Of a DNA stretch of 64,000 nt, positions 20,917 through 33,391 are shown in pieces. A program made the position numbers and the translations under genes. The first letter of the stretch is position 1; each line of letters opens with the position of its first letter. The notes under the pieces were generated by a model. The model was not told the origin of the DNA, made no database searches, and saw only the letters and a list, made by a program, of their open reading frames with translations. The DNA is from Blepharisma japonicum (lineage: Eukaryota > Ciliophora > Heterotrichea > Heterotrichida > Blepharismidae): contig CATKHK010000035.1 in assembly GCA_949751835.1 (NCBI GenBank), positions 62,001 through 126,000 of the forward strand, written 5' to 3'.

Positions 20917-22497
20917 ATGATTTCTCTAAACTTAATTCAAGATATCTGTGAGTACTTAACTTACAAAGAGCTCATCTGCTTAGCTCAAGCATGCAAAAAA
21001 TACCAAAGAATAGTTTACTGCAATAAATTATGAAAAAAGGAAGCGATCAGACTTTTTATTGGTGATCTTGATTTATATCAGACATATGACGAATATACTT
21101 TATATCCAAAGCAAGCAAAAAGAGAAAATGACTCTCCAGGCTTACAATGGAAATTACTACTAAAATCTCAGTTTGAAATCAAAATTGGTTGGAATAAGCT
21201 AGTAGGGTGTGTTTTGAATAAAAATGATATAGAGCAGCTTTACTGTATTTTGCTTGAAGAATTTAAAAATCCAGCAATCCCAATTCCAAGTTTGAAAGCT
21301 GAATATTTTTCTTCAAATTACCAGGATCTTATAGGAGACTCTATCTTTCCAGATTCATATAAGGAAAATCAAAATGCCAATAGCATCATGCAAGCTTTAA
21401 ATAGTAAAAATTTTCTAAAAGAATTCTCATCAGATTCTCAAATTCAGATGCTAAACTATGCCCTTCAATATTTTTGGAGCCCTAGTTTTGAATCTATAAA
21501 TTCTCCATGAATCTTGAAATTCTACTCATTAATATATCAAATGATTTCTATAAATTGCAAATTTGCTTATTCCCGGATAAAATGCTACTCAGGTGAAGAT
21601 CTTTTAGATGAATACACGATAAGATGATCTGCATTTTCAGCAGCTATGCAAAATTTGTCTGATTTTCTTGATCCTTTAGTTTATTCTCTTAATGACATCA
21701 GGAATTCAATATCCAATACAAGGTTGGAGTCATTCAAATTGTATAATTTGATGAATAAAATATGGAAAGAAGAGGTTTTTGGAAAACTGCAAGAAGAAAT
21801 AATCGAAAATATTTTTTCATTGTGGAGAAAAATAAGAAGCTCAGATAATGATTCAGGAATAAATATGCTGATAAAGAGCTTAGAATGCGTCATTGATCAT
21901 AGTGTAGATGAAGAAAGCTTGCTTTATAAAAACCATACAGAACTTTTTACAGCAGAGCCTTATAAGAATATAAATGAAAATATTCTTGAAGAAATTAAAG
22001 TTTATTATCAAGCTTTAGAAACTAGTATTGAAAATTTGAAATCTATTATTGATAGAGATATCAGAATATTAAAGCTAGCTTTTCTTCCAATCACACAAAA
22101 AAAGTTTGAAAGACTAGCCTATCACAAGCTGCAGCAATCCATTTCATCTTATCTTACCAAAGAAATAGCTGAGTTTTCAATATCTGCAAGTCCTTATTGC
22201 AATGAAAGGCTCCTTAATGATTACTTATACAGCCCTATTGGAGCGTTTCTGTTTCAGCAAAAAATATCAGTTCATAAGCTAAAGTCATTTATCTCTTATG
22301 GATTGTCGAAAACTACAATTCTTGGCTTGTTTCAAATATATAACAATGGCCTAGATAAAATTTTAGCAGTGTATGAATCACAAGACCACGAAATTGAAGC
22401 CAAAGCCAAAAGATGTGGATTCTCTTTGGAAAACCTAAAAACTTCTCTAAGTGCCGCCTCAGGAAATTTCTCATTTGAAAATATCGCTATAATCTAG
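20917..22497 (+). CDS. F-box protein with long C-terminal helical region
   Basis: With TGA as Trp the frame is open for 526 residues, from MISLNLIQDICEYLTYKEL to a TAG stop. The N-terminal 45 residues (then CLAQACKKYQRIVY and LWKKEA) form an F-box, the Skp1-binding motif of SCF ubiquitin ligases; the canonical Trp before KKEA is itself a TGA. The remainder is helical without recognised substrate-binding repeats. Further TGA-Trp codons include 21508-21510. It is probably a substrate receptor of unknown target. Confidence 0.8.
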
Positions 22498-22600
22498 TTT
22501 ACATTAAGTCAAGTTCTCTATTTTTTCCTAAATTAGCTCTTAGTATTTTCATATATTGTCTAAGAATTTATTGATTACCATTTCTTTCTGGTTATAAATT

Positions 22601-25600
22601 ATGGATCTCAAAGACTTCACAGCTCCTTTACTGTCTCAGTTAGGTGGCATGACCTCAATAATTCCAGCAATCCCTGAGGAAAAGACTGAATTGACAATGG
22701 TAGAAGCTACAGCTGAGATTGAAGGAATGATTTCTGATTCTTTGGCGAAAACTATAGGTACAGCTGATGAAATCCTTCAATTCAGGGTTTCAAAAGATGA
22801 AAATCTTTTTGTGATTTTGACAGAAAATGCTCTTGTTACTTATGATGGAAGCTTTAAAGGCCGCCACTCCAAAAAAATCACTGATCTAAAGCCAAAGTTT
22901 TTAGAACTGTTCAATGAAGATAAGCATGCGATTCTAGGAAGGCCTGGCGAGACCAAGATATTTATTTATGACCTAGCCACACTAAAATTCGTCAAATCTG
23001 TAGACACTCACAAGTCAAAAATCAATAAAATGTTCATGATACCTGACCACATGTCATTACTTACACTGATGGATGGTGAAGTACTTAGGTGGGATGTTTC
23101 AAGTCTTGATAGAATTAAAGTAAAAAGTTTTGTCGCAGAATCATATGATCGAGCTTTCATTTCTTCAAATTGTTTACACGTCGGATTCACGAAAAGAACA
23201 GGAAATGAGTTTTTTGTGCATTCAATAGAGAATAAAGAGTTATTGTGCTCGGAAAGTATGGGCGTGAAGATCGGGCAGGTAGATTTTGCGCCGTCTGGAA
23301 ATTTTGTGGCGATTTCTTCAGCGAAGATTATTAAATTGAAGAATTTAAATAATTTACAAGATTATCGAGCTCCTATAGAGCTGGAGGAAACTATTATAAC
23401 TTTAAATATTGCGAAAACTGAAGACATTATACTGGCTGGGACACAAAGAGGAAATGTAGTTCTAATTGATCATAAAAACGGCAGAAATAATATTATTCTT
23501 AACGTCCATAGAAGCGCATTAATTAAATTTACACTGAATAGTGATGAGACCAAAATATATACAGTAGAGAGTGAACAAAAAAGAAAAATCACAACTACTA
23601 AGTTCCCAAAGTTAGCTTTAAAGCGAAAAATCCAAAATAATGCAATGGTCCTTAATTTTTCCCCTCAAAACCAACTATTGATAAAATCCAAAGACAGCCT
23701 TAAATTATTTGACTTCAAAAAAAATGAAGAACATTTCATTAACACTTCTGAAGGTATAAATGCTGTAATCTGCAAAAATGATAAAATAATCATTTCTCAG
23801 CTGTCAAGAATAGTTGTATTAGACCCTAATTATCCACCAGTTCAAATGGAAGACCCTGACAATGATATTCCAATGACTTTAATATCTAACCAATCCGGTA
23901 CCATTCTTTTTACAGGCAGCAAACAAAAAATAAAAATTTGGGAACTTGAGACTTTAGCAGTCACTGCCAATTGGAAAGCCCATGAAGATGTCGTGTCCTC
24001 TTTTGTCCTCGTTAAACAAGAAACCAAGCTTATATCAGGAAGCTACGATAACATTATTAAGGTCTGGGACATAGCAACAGGGAATTTAGATAGCCAAATT
24101 AAAGGGCATCAAGGCGATATTAACTGTCTTCAAATCACGAAAGACGAAAAACTGCTGCTTTCTTCAAGCTCTGATAAGACAATTAGAGTGTGGAACTGGG
24201 AAAGGAATATTTTGGTTAACACTATAAATACAAGTGCTCCTCTAATAGGGATTTATTTGACAGATGACGAAAAACATTTGATTTCTTCAACGGCAGATGG
24301 GAGAATCACATATTGGAGCATGAAGAGCTATACAAGGATTTTTTACAACCAAGTCCATGACAAAATGAAACAGTTTATAGCTTCACCTAATGGGCATTAT
24401 TTGGCTTATGCTGTCGCTGATAATGACTGTTATATAGTAGAAAACCCTCTTTTCGCCAAAGAAATGGGTGTATCTGGTCCAACTGAAGGCTACTATCAGT
24501 TTTTGACCTATCTCAGGCATATCATTCTTAAGACAGATATCCCAGAGCACAAGCCAGAAATGGACGACTGGCTTATCCTCCCCCACTTTTTGACAGCCCA
24601 GCACTACTATGCTTATTCAAACCTTTTTACCCACCTTAAAAGGTCATTAGTTGAAGAATTTAGATACGTTGAGACCACCTTTGGCCAAACCCCCTTATCA
24701 ATTACTATGGATAAAGAATATAGAGACTGCAGAAATCTTATTGTAAAAGCTATGATAAAAACTTATGTAGAAAATCCTTACTCTTTATCATGTCTTACTA
24801 AAGAGTGTTTAATTGACTTGAACACTGAAGGATTCAGAGCTTTATTGAAGCTTTATGATTTAGTTTTCAGAAGATGCCAAGGGTATAATTTGCCGACTTA
24901 TGTGCCTGAAAAGGTGCCTTTGCCGGCATTCTACCATAGTAATGAAATAGTCCCTCTAAAAGAAAATTTTATTGTTGAGATTCCAGCTCAGCTAGATGCT
25001 AATGGTAATCCAAGTGGTGGTTATGTAGATGATAAGGATATTTATTTCATGCACTGTTTAGTTCCTTTAAATTTAACGATTGGAAGTCAAGAAAGTTTAG
25101 ATTTCCTTAGAAGTCTTTTAGAATCACCAATACAAGATATCTTTAGAGCAGAGCTCGTCCAAAGAATCCTAGAAGAAAAATGGAACCAAGTCAGATGGTA
25201 TATGTACCCTCAAGGGCTCCTTTATTTATTATACTTGGTCCTTTTCAACGTCTACGTCATTTTCTTCCAAGACAATTCTGCATTTATTACTGCTCCCTTC
25301 GTATTAAGCATTATTTTATCCTCTTATGAAGCATATCAAGCTTTTTCAGCCCCATTATCCTACTTAGAGGATCTCTGGAACTATCTCGATCTTTCCAGAG
25401 GAGCTCTTATGATTATTTACACCATCATGGTCTGGTCCAACTCTGATCCACTTTCTGACGCCTATACAATAGTAATAACCCTAGCCATTTTCACAAGCTG
25501 AATCCGAGGAATTACCTATTTCCGCCTTTACCCTCCTACCCGTTACATGATAAGTCTCATCACTGAAGTCCTTCAAGACATGTCTTCCTTCATGATTTTA

Positions 25601-26179
25601 CTCTTCTACTCCACCCTTGCTTTTTCCTTTATTTTCCTTATAACAGAACAAGACGACCAAAAAAGTTTTGTCAGCTACATTGCCAATTCTTATCTATTTA
25701 ACCTCGGAGAGTCCAATTCTGATGGTCTTAACGTGATACAATCAGTCACTTTCTTAATAACGACTATGATTAATGTCATTGTTATGATGAATTTGCTTGT
25801 CTCTATTCTTGGTGACACCTTCGATAAAGTCCAAGAAAACCTAGAAATTGCTGATTTTACAGCGCTGGCAGAAATGATTTTGGAAATAGAGACTTTACTG
25901 TTTTGGAAAAGAGGGATAAAAGAACTTGCATACTTCCAGCTATGTGCAGAAGACGCTATTAAAGGGGGAGAAGACTGGGCAGGAAAGGTTAGAGAACTCA
26001 AATTGCTAGTTAAATTAATGCAGGACGGGCAAACCAAAGCAATTCAATCGTCTGTTGATGATCATAAAAGCTTGAAACAACAAGCCGATAAAGCTCAAAA
26101 AGCTATTACGGAAAGGACAAAAGATTTAGAGGAGTCGCTGCAGTCGTTAAAGAAAGTCCAAGCAGAATTCTTTACTTAA
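22601..26179 (+). CDS. WD40-repeat/TRP-like ion channel fusion
   Basis: A 1,192-residue protein formed by reading through a TGA-Trp at 25499-25501 (FTS-W-IRGITYFRLYPP). Residues about 50-600 contain WD40-type repeats, clearest at VSGSYDNIIKVWDIATG- and SSSSDKTIRVWNWE-like blocks. From about residue 860 six hydrophobic segments follow, beginning GLLYLLYLVLFNVYVIFF. A pore-like stretch NSYLFNLGESNSDGL precedes a final segment VMMNLLVSILGDTFDKVQ, as in TRP/polycystin-type cation channels. A coiled-coil tail ends the protein. It is a plasma- or ciliary-membrane channel with a large cytosolic propeller; ion selectivity cannot be read. Confidence 0.85.
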
Positions 26180-26212
26180 GTTAAATAGCTTTAAATATGA
26201 CGTATATATAAA

Positions 26213-26842
26213 ATGAATAGGCCATGCTTGCATGAAAACTGTGCTAAATCGGCTATTAAAGGATTGGCGTCAGGACTAGGATATGGGGCAAAGGTCAGGT
26301 TTACACATTCAATTGTAATTTCTGCGTTATTCGGGAAAGGGAATTTAAAGAAGAGAGTTCTGCAAATTATTAAAAATACAACAGAACATTCGAAGAATTT
26401 GGGGGTTTATGTGTTTATATATAAGAGTTTATTATGCTTTATTACGAAGATGAGAGGGAAAGCTTTGCCGGGAAATTCAGCAATTTCAGGGCTGATTTCA
26501 TCGTATTTTATATTTTCAAAAGAAACCCCAGTGAATAGTCAGATTACTCTGTATTTGTTTTCAAGAATTTTGACTGGAAGCACAAAACTACTTTATGCAA
26601 GAAAAATTATCCCGACAATACCGTTGCTTGAAAAGTGAAGTTTTGCTTTACTGACGATTTTTTGTTGGGCAAGTGTAATGTACTTGTTTGAAAAAGACAA
26701 AACATGTCTGCAATCTTCATTAGCAAGCTCAATGGATTTTCTTTATGTTGATTCCGAAAAATGGAAAGGCATTGTTGACTTTATTCCATTTGGGGAGAGC
26801 TTACAGACGTATTTTGGTAAATTAGGCCTAATTAAGTTTTAA
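26213..26842 (+). CDS. PXMP4: PMP24/PXMP4-like peroxisomal membrane protein
   Basis: With TGA-Trp at 26636-26638 the protein is 209 residues. It begins with CLHENCAKSAIKGLASG and YGAKVRFTHSIVISALFG, and has NSQITLYLFSRIL in the middle. The end matches LFEKDKTCLQSSLASSMDFL and SEKW. This pattern along the whole length is that of PXMP4 (Tim17/22/23 superfamily), a multispanning peroxisomal membrane protein. It starts 33 nt after the channel gene and ends 13 nt before the next ATG. Confidence 0.85.
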
Positions 26843-26855
26843 AATTAGCATAAAA

Positions 26856-27395
26856 ATGAAAAGTAAGCCCGTGATAATCGAAAATTTATCAGGATGGAGA
26901 GACTGGCAAAGCAATATGAGCCGGCACAAAAAGCATGTAAAACAAATCCTAAGCTCGTCCTCAAGAATCGACAATACAAAACCTAAAGGATTCCCAAAGC
27001 ACTCCCAAATGGCCTCACTCAGAGAATTTTATACAAATGGTAATCGTTACACAGAAAGAAAAAATGAAATTCAAAAATCCAACGAAAAATTCCTAGAAAG
27101 GCTTCTCGACGTAACCTCAGCTGTACAGAGCAGCCAATTATTAGAGGAAAAAAACATCCAGAAATATAAAGAAAGATGTAAAAAAGAAGTCGAGAAACAA
27201 AGAGAAAAAGACAACTTGCAAATTTATAAAAGGATTATTCACACTTCAAGCTCTTTAAATTTTTCACAGTTTGAGAAGGATTTTAATAAAAGTAAAGAAT
27301 ATTCGAAATTGAGAACAAGGAGGAATTTTCGGAAACTTCCACATTTGAGAAGGAGCTGTGGGAGTAGTTCGAGCAAAGAGCTGGTAAGTAATTAA
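26856..27395 (+). CDS. CFAP97-domain-like protein
   Basis: This 179-residue basic protein contains HKKHVKQIL, RIDNTKPKGFPKHSQMASLR and ERKNEIQKSNEKFLERLLDV. That order (His/Lys helix, then IDxxxP, then ER-EI-N-LL) resembles the CFAP97/hemingway domain of cilia- and sperm-associated proteins. The C-terminal part is Lys/Arg-rich. It has no TGA or intron. The likely role is ciliary or axonemal; assignment rests on pattern only. Confidence 0.5.
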   Translation: MKSKPVIIENLSGWRDWQSNMSRHKKHVKQILSSSSRIDNTKPKGFPKHSQMASLREFYTNGNRYTERKNEIQKSNEKFLERLLDVTSAVQSSQLLEEKNIQKYKERCKKEVEKQREKDNLQIYKRIIHTSSSLNFSQFEKDFNKSKEYSKLRTRRNFRKLPHLRRSCGSSSSKELVSN

Positions 27396-27550
27396 TTTTG
27401 GGCGTTTTTATAAGTGAATAATAAAAGATAGTTGAAAAGAATAATAAAGTATTTTAACTATTGTGATATAGATCAGAATATAGTTAAAATAGGGTTAAAT
27501 TTTAAATTTATGGCTAATTTTAGATTTTATAATACTAAAGAATTAATTGG

Positions 27551-28528
27551 CTAAATTACCAAATTTTGTGAAAATCCAACAACTAAAGGTCTTTTTACAA
27601 GCTCTGGGATTGGGTTATTTTTCATCAGTATTTTGAAATGAGGCAGTGCTTGAATAAGAATCAATCTCAGTTGTCTATCACTTTCAATCTTATTCAGCGA
27701 CAAATTCAGTCTACTAAACACTTTATTTTTCATCAAAAAGCACTGCCCCGATTCCTCCTCTTCAATCAGCTCATCAGCAGGTGGCTCAATTTCTCCATGT
27801 CCTTTATTTTTCATTGCTTTTTCTTTTATTATCTCTTTTTCTCTTCTTCTAAACTCATCCACCCTTTCGCTTGGAAAAGGTATCTTTCCAAACGCCCCCA
27901 CAAGTGGCATCAGCTGCTCATCTGTCAATTCATTTTTCGCTAAATTTAAATGCATAAGGCTTCTATTTACTTCTAACATCTCAGCCACTGGTGTCAGCGA
28001 ATATATTCTATTTCCATACAAATCCAAAGTTTTCAGTTTTTTATTTTCTTTTAATGCTTCACAAATATAGCTTAAAGCGTTATCCCCTAAATTGCAAGCT
28101 TTTAATGACAAAACCTGCAGTTTGCTATCTCCTCTTAACAATTCTGAATATTTATAGTCCTGAAGCCCTGGATTTCAATCTATTTGTAGCCAATTTATAT
28201 GATCCAAGCTTATTATTTCTATTATCATCGCAATTAGGTCTTCATTTAAATCGCAATTATTGAACCTAATTTGTTTTATATTGGCAGTCGTCAACACAAA
28301 CATCAAAACTTTAAAAGAAAAATTGTCAAATCTATAAGACATCGCTGCAAAATTTTCACTTTCTGTGGAAATTTGTTCTTTAAAACAAGGGTGTATTTTA
28401 GCATTTAGGACTTGCAATAAATTCGATATATCGCTCCATAGTTTTCCTGAAGGCTTAAACCCTGCTTCTTTTATTTCATGTAACCCCCGGTTATCATGAC
28501 AAGATAAACTCCATAGTGATGATTCCAT
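27551..28528 (-). CDS. Leucine-rich repeat protein
   Basis: A 325-residue protein, reading one TGA as Trp near 28173 (LQID-W-NPGLQ). Ribonuclease-inhibitor-type LRRs run through the middle: IKQIRFNNCDLNEDLI, LQVLSLKACNLGDNAL, LKTLDLYGNRI and LMHLNLAKNELTDEQL. A charged insertion (RRREKEIIKEKAMKNKG) precedes a last LRR (FSRLNLSLNKI). It is a protein-binding scaffold, similar to LRR proteins of the dynein-regulatory or radial-spoke type, but not assignable. Confidence 0.8.
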
Positions 28529-28539
28529 TTTTTATTTAG

Positions 28540-30348
28540 TTATAAGAAACCGCAGCAGCATGGTTTATGCTCTTTATTTCTATGCTCATGCATAAAATCT
28601 TTGAGTGGCTCAGGCGCAAATTGAGCTGAGCCTTTATGAATTTTTTCATCGACTAGGAAGACTTGAATTATGGTGTCACAGGACATCTCATAAACCCCTA
28701 CAAAAAGCCCGGAAACTGAGTAGCTTATTATGATAAAGACCACTGTGGCAGGGATTGGGGACTGGATGTGGTCGGAATAAATAGAACTGTGGGTAATGAT
28801 GAGGAAACCAAAATAGCTTGATAAAGTTGTGATAAAGAATTTTCCTATAAAAGTAAAAATGTCGCCAATGCTGCCTAATGCAGCAAATCTTGCAGCGTTT
28901 TCTAATGTGATTTCAAACGCGTTTTTGGCGGCTTTGCAGAAATTGTCACCTGATAAAGCTACTTGAATGTAGGCGTGCTTGTCAATAAATTTAATAAATC
29001 TTTCAAAACATGCGACATAGCATCCTACGCAGCAGCATAAAAACTTGACACAGCAGTTTTTGTCGAGTCCTTCTTTGTGGACTTTTTCTTTGAGGAAAAC
29101 AAAATACCATTTGATAAATTTTATAATTGCTAATAGAAGACTTCCAAAAGCAAGAGAGCCCAGATGGTAGCGAAAAGCATTATAAGCTGATCGTGATAAT
29201 ATATGATGAGTCAATTCTAACCGGGAGTCTGAAAAATACCAAAAACACACTGCACTTGCAATTACGAATTGAGATAAAGCTATTTTAAATGAGTTTATTC
29301 ATAAAACTCCTATAAATTCAAATAGAAACGAATTCCTGGTAGAGTCATTCCAATGCATATGAGAGAATTTTTCATAGCTGTCTTTATCTTCTAATTTTCC
29401 ACTAGAATAAATATATACCAAAGCAAGCACCCAATAAATATAAAACGCAAAACCAGCCAAGAATACAATGATAGGGACTATAATTATCCACCAAACATCT
29501 TTCATAAAAATAGCCCCTGATTTCATCACTGCAATTGCAAGGGAAATTCTTCTTATCATGAATAATAGTAAAAATATAAAAACTCCAATCATAATATACC
29601 CAAAAATAGCACAAATTCTCAAAGCTTTTCTGGTTTTTTCATGATTGTCCCCAGAATATGTATTATCAGCTGCATAATCCATATAAGCAGCAAAAAGAAT
29701 AAGCAATCCAATACACGCCAGTATAACAAGCCAAATCATAAACCCTATGCAATATCTCAATAATACTAAATACAACACCGAGAATCCAATCGCAAGGGCT
29801 AAAACAATCAAAATTGCAGTCCAACACCTATAAATATCTGAAGCCCAGCCTCTCAAAGAATCTTCATAAACTGCATCTATCACTTTATTAAAATCTTCAT
29901 CTAGGTCATCTGCAGCACTTTTATCAGGCATACAATAGCGTTTAAGATATTCATCACTTATATAAGGGTCAACTTTACTTGTAGAATTATCCTTATTTCT
30001 TATTTCAAAAGAACAACTGGTAACCCATGTATTTGGGTGACAGTTTACCTCACTGGAATCTGTAGGACAACTTTTTACGCAAACTTTATAGTCAGTGTCG
30101 TCTGAGGGGGTTGGGTAATATATGTATTTATAACTGGAGGTAACTGTATCTGGACGACCACAGAGGTTTCCTGAAGAGTCGTGAGGGTAGATAATGAGAT
30201 CTGGGTTACCTTGCGCAAAGCCTGCAATACCAACTGAGAAAAAGCAGATCAAGAAGGCAGTAAATACAAGGCATATCAAAACGTCTGTGCAGCGACGGTT
30301 TTTTAGCGGCCCATACTTGAGTTCTTCAGATATAGGAGAATAGGCCAT
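28540..30348 (-). CDS. Choline transporter-like protein (SLC44 family)
   Basis: A 602-residue membrane protein with one TGA-Trp (GVL-W-INSFK, near 29299). It has the CTL layout. An N-terminal cytosolic part with KYGPLKNRRCTDVLIC precedes TM1. A large Cys-containing outer loop follows (GNLCGRPD, CVKSCPTD), then about nine more TM segments and a conserved GSLAFGSLLLAIIKFIKW block. SLC44 proteins carry choline or ethanolamine. The tail ends in HKPCCCGFL, a Cys cluster that could be palmitoylated. It lies 11 nt upstream of the LRR gene on the same strand. Confidence 0.9.
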
Positions 30349-30587
30349 TTATCAATTTTTACTACAAATAAAATTTAATACTTTTAATAATAATATTTTC
30401 AACAATATTTTGCAATTATCTTTCAGTTTATTAATCTAGTGCTATAAAATCTAAAAAATGTATTTGTTTCACTGAATTTTAAAAAAATAATTAGAATATT
30501 TACATATAATAATCCTAAATCTTTGCCTTTAATATTGTATATATCTAAATATCTAGCTTCTCCTAAATTCTATTCTCCTGAGAATTA

Positions 30588-30825
30588 TTAATCAAAAGAC
30601 CCATCTGCAAAGCTTGTATTATAATTCACTTGTATGGGCTGGTCTTCAGGGTTAAAAACAACAGGATCTGAAAATGTTGGAGGTGATTTCTGGTCTGAAG
30701 TAACAGACCCTGCAAATGTAAACACAGTCGCGTCTATTTTTTTTGGCTCTTCTAGCTTCTTATAAGGTTCTGGCTCTGGCTAAAATATTTATTACTTCTT
30801 CTGCGTTCTTACAGCAGCATCCCAT
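30588..30825 (-). CDS. Small MGCCC protein (two exons)
   Basis: Exon 1 (30796-30825) encodes MGCCCKNAEE. A 16-nt intron (30780-30795, GTAATAAATATTTTAG on the coding strand) is removed, and exon 2 (30588-30779) continues PEPEPYKKLEEPKKIDATVF to DGSFD-TAA, 73 residues in all. Without splicing the frame stops at once. The N-terminus is a strong myristoylation/palmitoylation signal; the rest is Pro-rich and unstructured. Function unknown. Confidence 0.65.
30780..30795 (-). other. 16-nt intron in the MGCCC gene
   Basis: Coding-strand GT...TAG ends, 16 nt. It joins two frames that are both short and open. Confidence 0.65.
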
Positions 30826-30920
30826 TTATTCACTTTATTATTGACTAGCATATATTTTCTTGTGATTTAGTTTAAGAATAAACAATTCTTGCAAAAATCT
30901 TCTGAAAATTCTCAATTCTG

Positions 30921-31268
30921 CTATTGAGCTTGCTTATTATTTTCATCTTTAAGCATTTTCTGGATTATTCCTTTATTTATTTGATTTTGAAGTTCTTCAT
31001 AACCTCCAATGAATTTTCCAGCAATAAAAATATAAGGAAAAGACTCTTGCTTGGTTTCTATCTTTAATTTTTCTTTTAAATAATACGTTCTTTTATTTAC
31101 TTCAATCACTTTTGGCAAGGCATCAATAGAATACAAAAGTGTTTTAGCCCTCAAAGAATCTGTGCATCCTGGCTTGCTAAAAACCACTACATTGCTATCT
31201 TTAACTTCATTTTCAATAGAGAAATCGTCCCTAGTCGGCTCTTGACTTGAGCAACAATAAGCACCCAT
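30921..31268 (-). CDS. Glutaredoxin-like protein with acylated N-terminus
   Basis: The 115-residue protein starts MGAYCCSSQ, a lipid-anchor signal. A glutaredoxin fold follows: VVVFSKPGCTDSLRAKTLL, the TVP-position SFPYIFIAGKFIGGYEEL, and a C-terminal helix. The active site reads CTDS, a CxxS monothiol type; the usual dithiol CPYC is absent. FPYIFI supplies the cis-proline and GGYEEL the glutathione-binding loop. It is probably membrane-bound and acts on glutathionylated proteins. Its start is 5 nt past the stop of the K+ channel gene. Confidence 0.85.
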   Translation of the reverse strand: MGAYCCSSQEPTRDDFSIENEVKDSNVVVFSKPGCTDSLRAKTLLYSIDALPKVIEVNKRTYYLKEKLKIETKQESFPYIFIAGKFIGGYEELQNQINKGIIQKMLKDENNKQAQ

Positions 31269-31273
31269 TTATG

Positions 31274-33391
31274 TTAATACAAATTATATTTACGCTTTGG
31301 ATGAAGAGGTGGGAGTCCACTAGCCTTACTATGGCTATTTTCTAACAATTTTAATGCTTTTGACAGCTTATTTTCTAAAATTTCAACATTTTCATTCATA
31401 TTCTAAATAAATCTTACAGTAATTTCTTTCTTTATATCTATACCACTGTAGCTATCAAGCATTGATTGCATCGATAAATCAGCACTTGCTGAGGCTTTAT
31501 GCTTTACCCTTTTTTTTGTTCCTGCAAGCTGCTTTAATGAGGTTTCTTTTTTAAGCTCTACTAATTCTAATAAGTCAATTATTTCTTTTCGAGCTTGGAA
31601 ATTTTTTTTATTTCTTTCATCGGCTGTTTTTTTTAGCTGCTGGGCAACCAGAGGGTGCTGCTCAAGCATAACATCAAAAATATTTTTTTTCATAACTAAT
31701 AATACACAGTCTACCCTGGACATGACTGAAAAGCTGCGAGGTTTTTTGCTCAGCAATTCGATTTCTCCAAAATACGAGCCTTCTATCATATTTTTAAAAA
31801 TAAAATGCTTTGTTCCATAGACGTAGCTGACTTTTCCTTCTACGATGAAGTACATATTGTCTGCATAGTCATTTTTCTTATAAATAATTTCTCGTTCTTG
31901 AAAAGTGACTCTACTTAGTCTTGGTACAATGTCAGCAATTAAGGCTTCATCTTTGTTTTTAAAAAATGCAATTTTGTCAACTGCATGGTCAAATATTGCT
32001 TTACCGATTTCAAATCTTAATGCCTTTGGGATGGATAAGATTAATTTTGTACGTTCAGCGTCGTCTAAAACAAGCTCACGTAAATGCTCTTTTACTTTTT
32101 TTATAACTTGCTTAGTAAGATATTTAGGCAATTTTAGATCAGTGGAAAATAATTCCACTAATTGCAATTTCGACTTAATAATTGCACTTTTTTCATCAAG
32201 ATTTGATAGCACACTTGCTAGCGTCCCCATAGAAAATGAAAAGAAGCTGATACCAAATAACATCCAGCATATAGAAATAATCATTTCAGTTTGGGTATGT
32301 GAGCTTATATCTCCAAATCCTACCGTTGCTAATGTTGTTATCGCCCAATAAAAGCTTGCTAAATAAATCCTCATATTTGACGAATCAATATACCCATTTT
32401 TCACAATCCACGTATCTGGGTTATAATTATCCAATTTAGCTGAAAATACCCATATGCAAGATATAAAATGGGTAAGTATCGCTACAGTAAAAAAAATTCC
32501 CATAATTCTAGCCCCTTGATAATTATCAAGAAAATAATCAAGTTTTTCTGACCCAGTTAGACTTTTGATTATAGAAGCCAGCTTCTTTGCCCTCACAATT
32601 TTAGTCATCCTTGTCATTCTTAATAACCTCATAAAACTATTAGCTCTTGAAACACCAGGTCCTAATGACAGTAAATAAAAAGGAAAAATTGAAACTAAAT
32701 CAACTAAAAGCATTCCTTTTAAATAATCCTTAAAAATCACAATTCTTGAATGCACTAGCTTTCCTTTTGAATCATAAATAGCAGTATTTAAATTTATAAG
32801 CACATCACACAGAAAAAAAAAATCGCAGTATGTATTTATCCAAAACGACGTATCTCCTATATTTTCATCCATAAAAGCCACTTCTCAAGGTATCACTGTA
32901 AATGTGTACATTAAGAAGAATAACAATAAAATATTCCAAACCTGTTTAAACTTAGAACTTGGATGAAATAGCCTGTGTTTCTTTACAATTTCACCTGAAT
33001 GCTCGGATTCTCTTGTAAATGTTTTTGACTTTATTATTCATTGTATATGCTTTTTATATGAATTAAATGCATCAAATAAATTTGAGCCGGTACCATATAG
33101 CCTGAGATCTTTAAGCATTCTTATAAATAACAATAGGCCTCGAATTTTTGTGTGAGCTCTTTGGAAAAGAGCCTTTGCTCATTCATTTTTAATTGGATAG
33201 GATAAGCAGTATTCCCGTCTTCTTTGTGTAAAGCTGCCTTCATAGTCATCATTTCATGTAGCATTTACATAAGATACAGATTCAAAACTTTCTACAGACC
33301 CTTGAGAATTATTGTTCGCTCTTGGCTGTAATTTTCTTGCTCTTTTCATTGCAAAGTAATCTGGGTCTTCATCTTCATAATTAAAAATCAT
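31274..33391 (-). CDS. Voltage/cyclic-nucleotide-domain K+ channel
   Basis: A 700-residue protein with several TGA-Trp codons in its N-terminus (for example VNA-W-NDD and VIP-W-EVAF). A 15-nt intron at 31403-31417 hides its last 43 residues (NMNENVEILENKLSKALKLL to YNLY). There are six TM segments. S4 is RANSFMRLLRMTRMTKIVR, and the pore has TTLATVGFGDI at about residues 352-362. The GFG filter is that of KCNH-type K+ channels. A C-linker and CNBD (about 485-575) include GSYFGEIELLSKKPRSFSV with the phosphate-binding Arg. It is a K+ channel probably gated by voltage and/or cyclic nucleotide. Confidence 0.9.
31403..31417 (-). other. 15-nt intron near the channel C-terminus
   Basis: Coding-strand GTAAGATTTATTTAG contains an in-frame TAG that would end the protein early. 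Removing 15 nt keeps the frame and adds a coherent C-terminal helix. Confidence 0.75.

Noticed and set aside
27380-27410. Possible intron at the end of the CFAP97-like gene (GTAAGTAATTAA...)
   Set aside because: There is no AG at 15 or 16 nt, and the frame ends normally in TAA.
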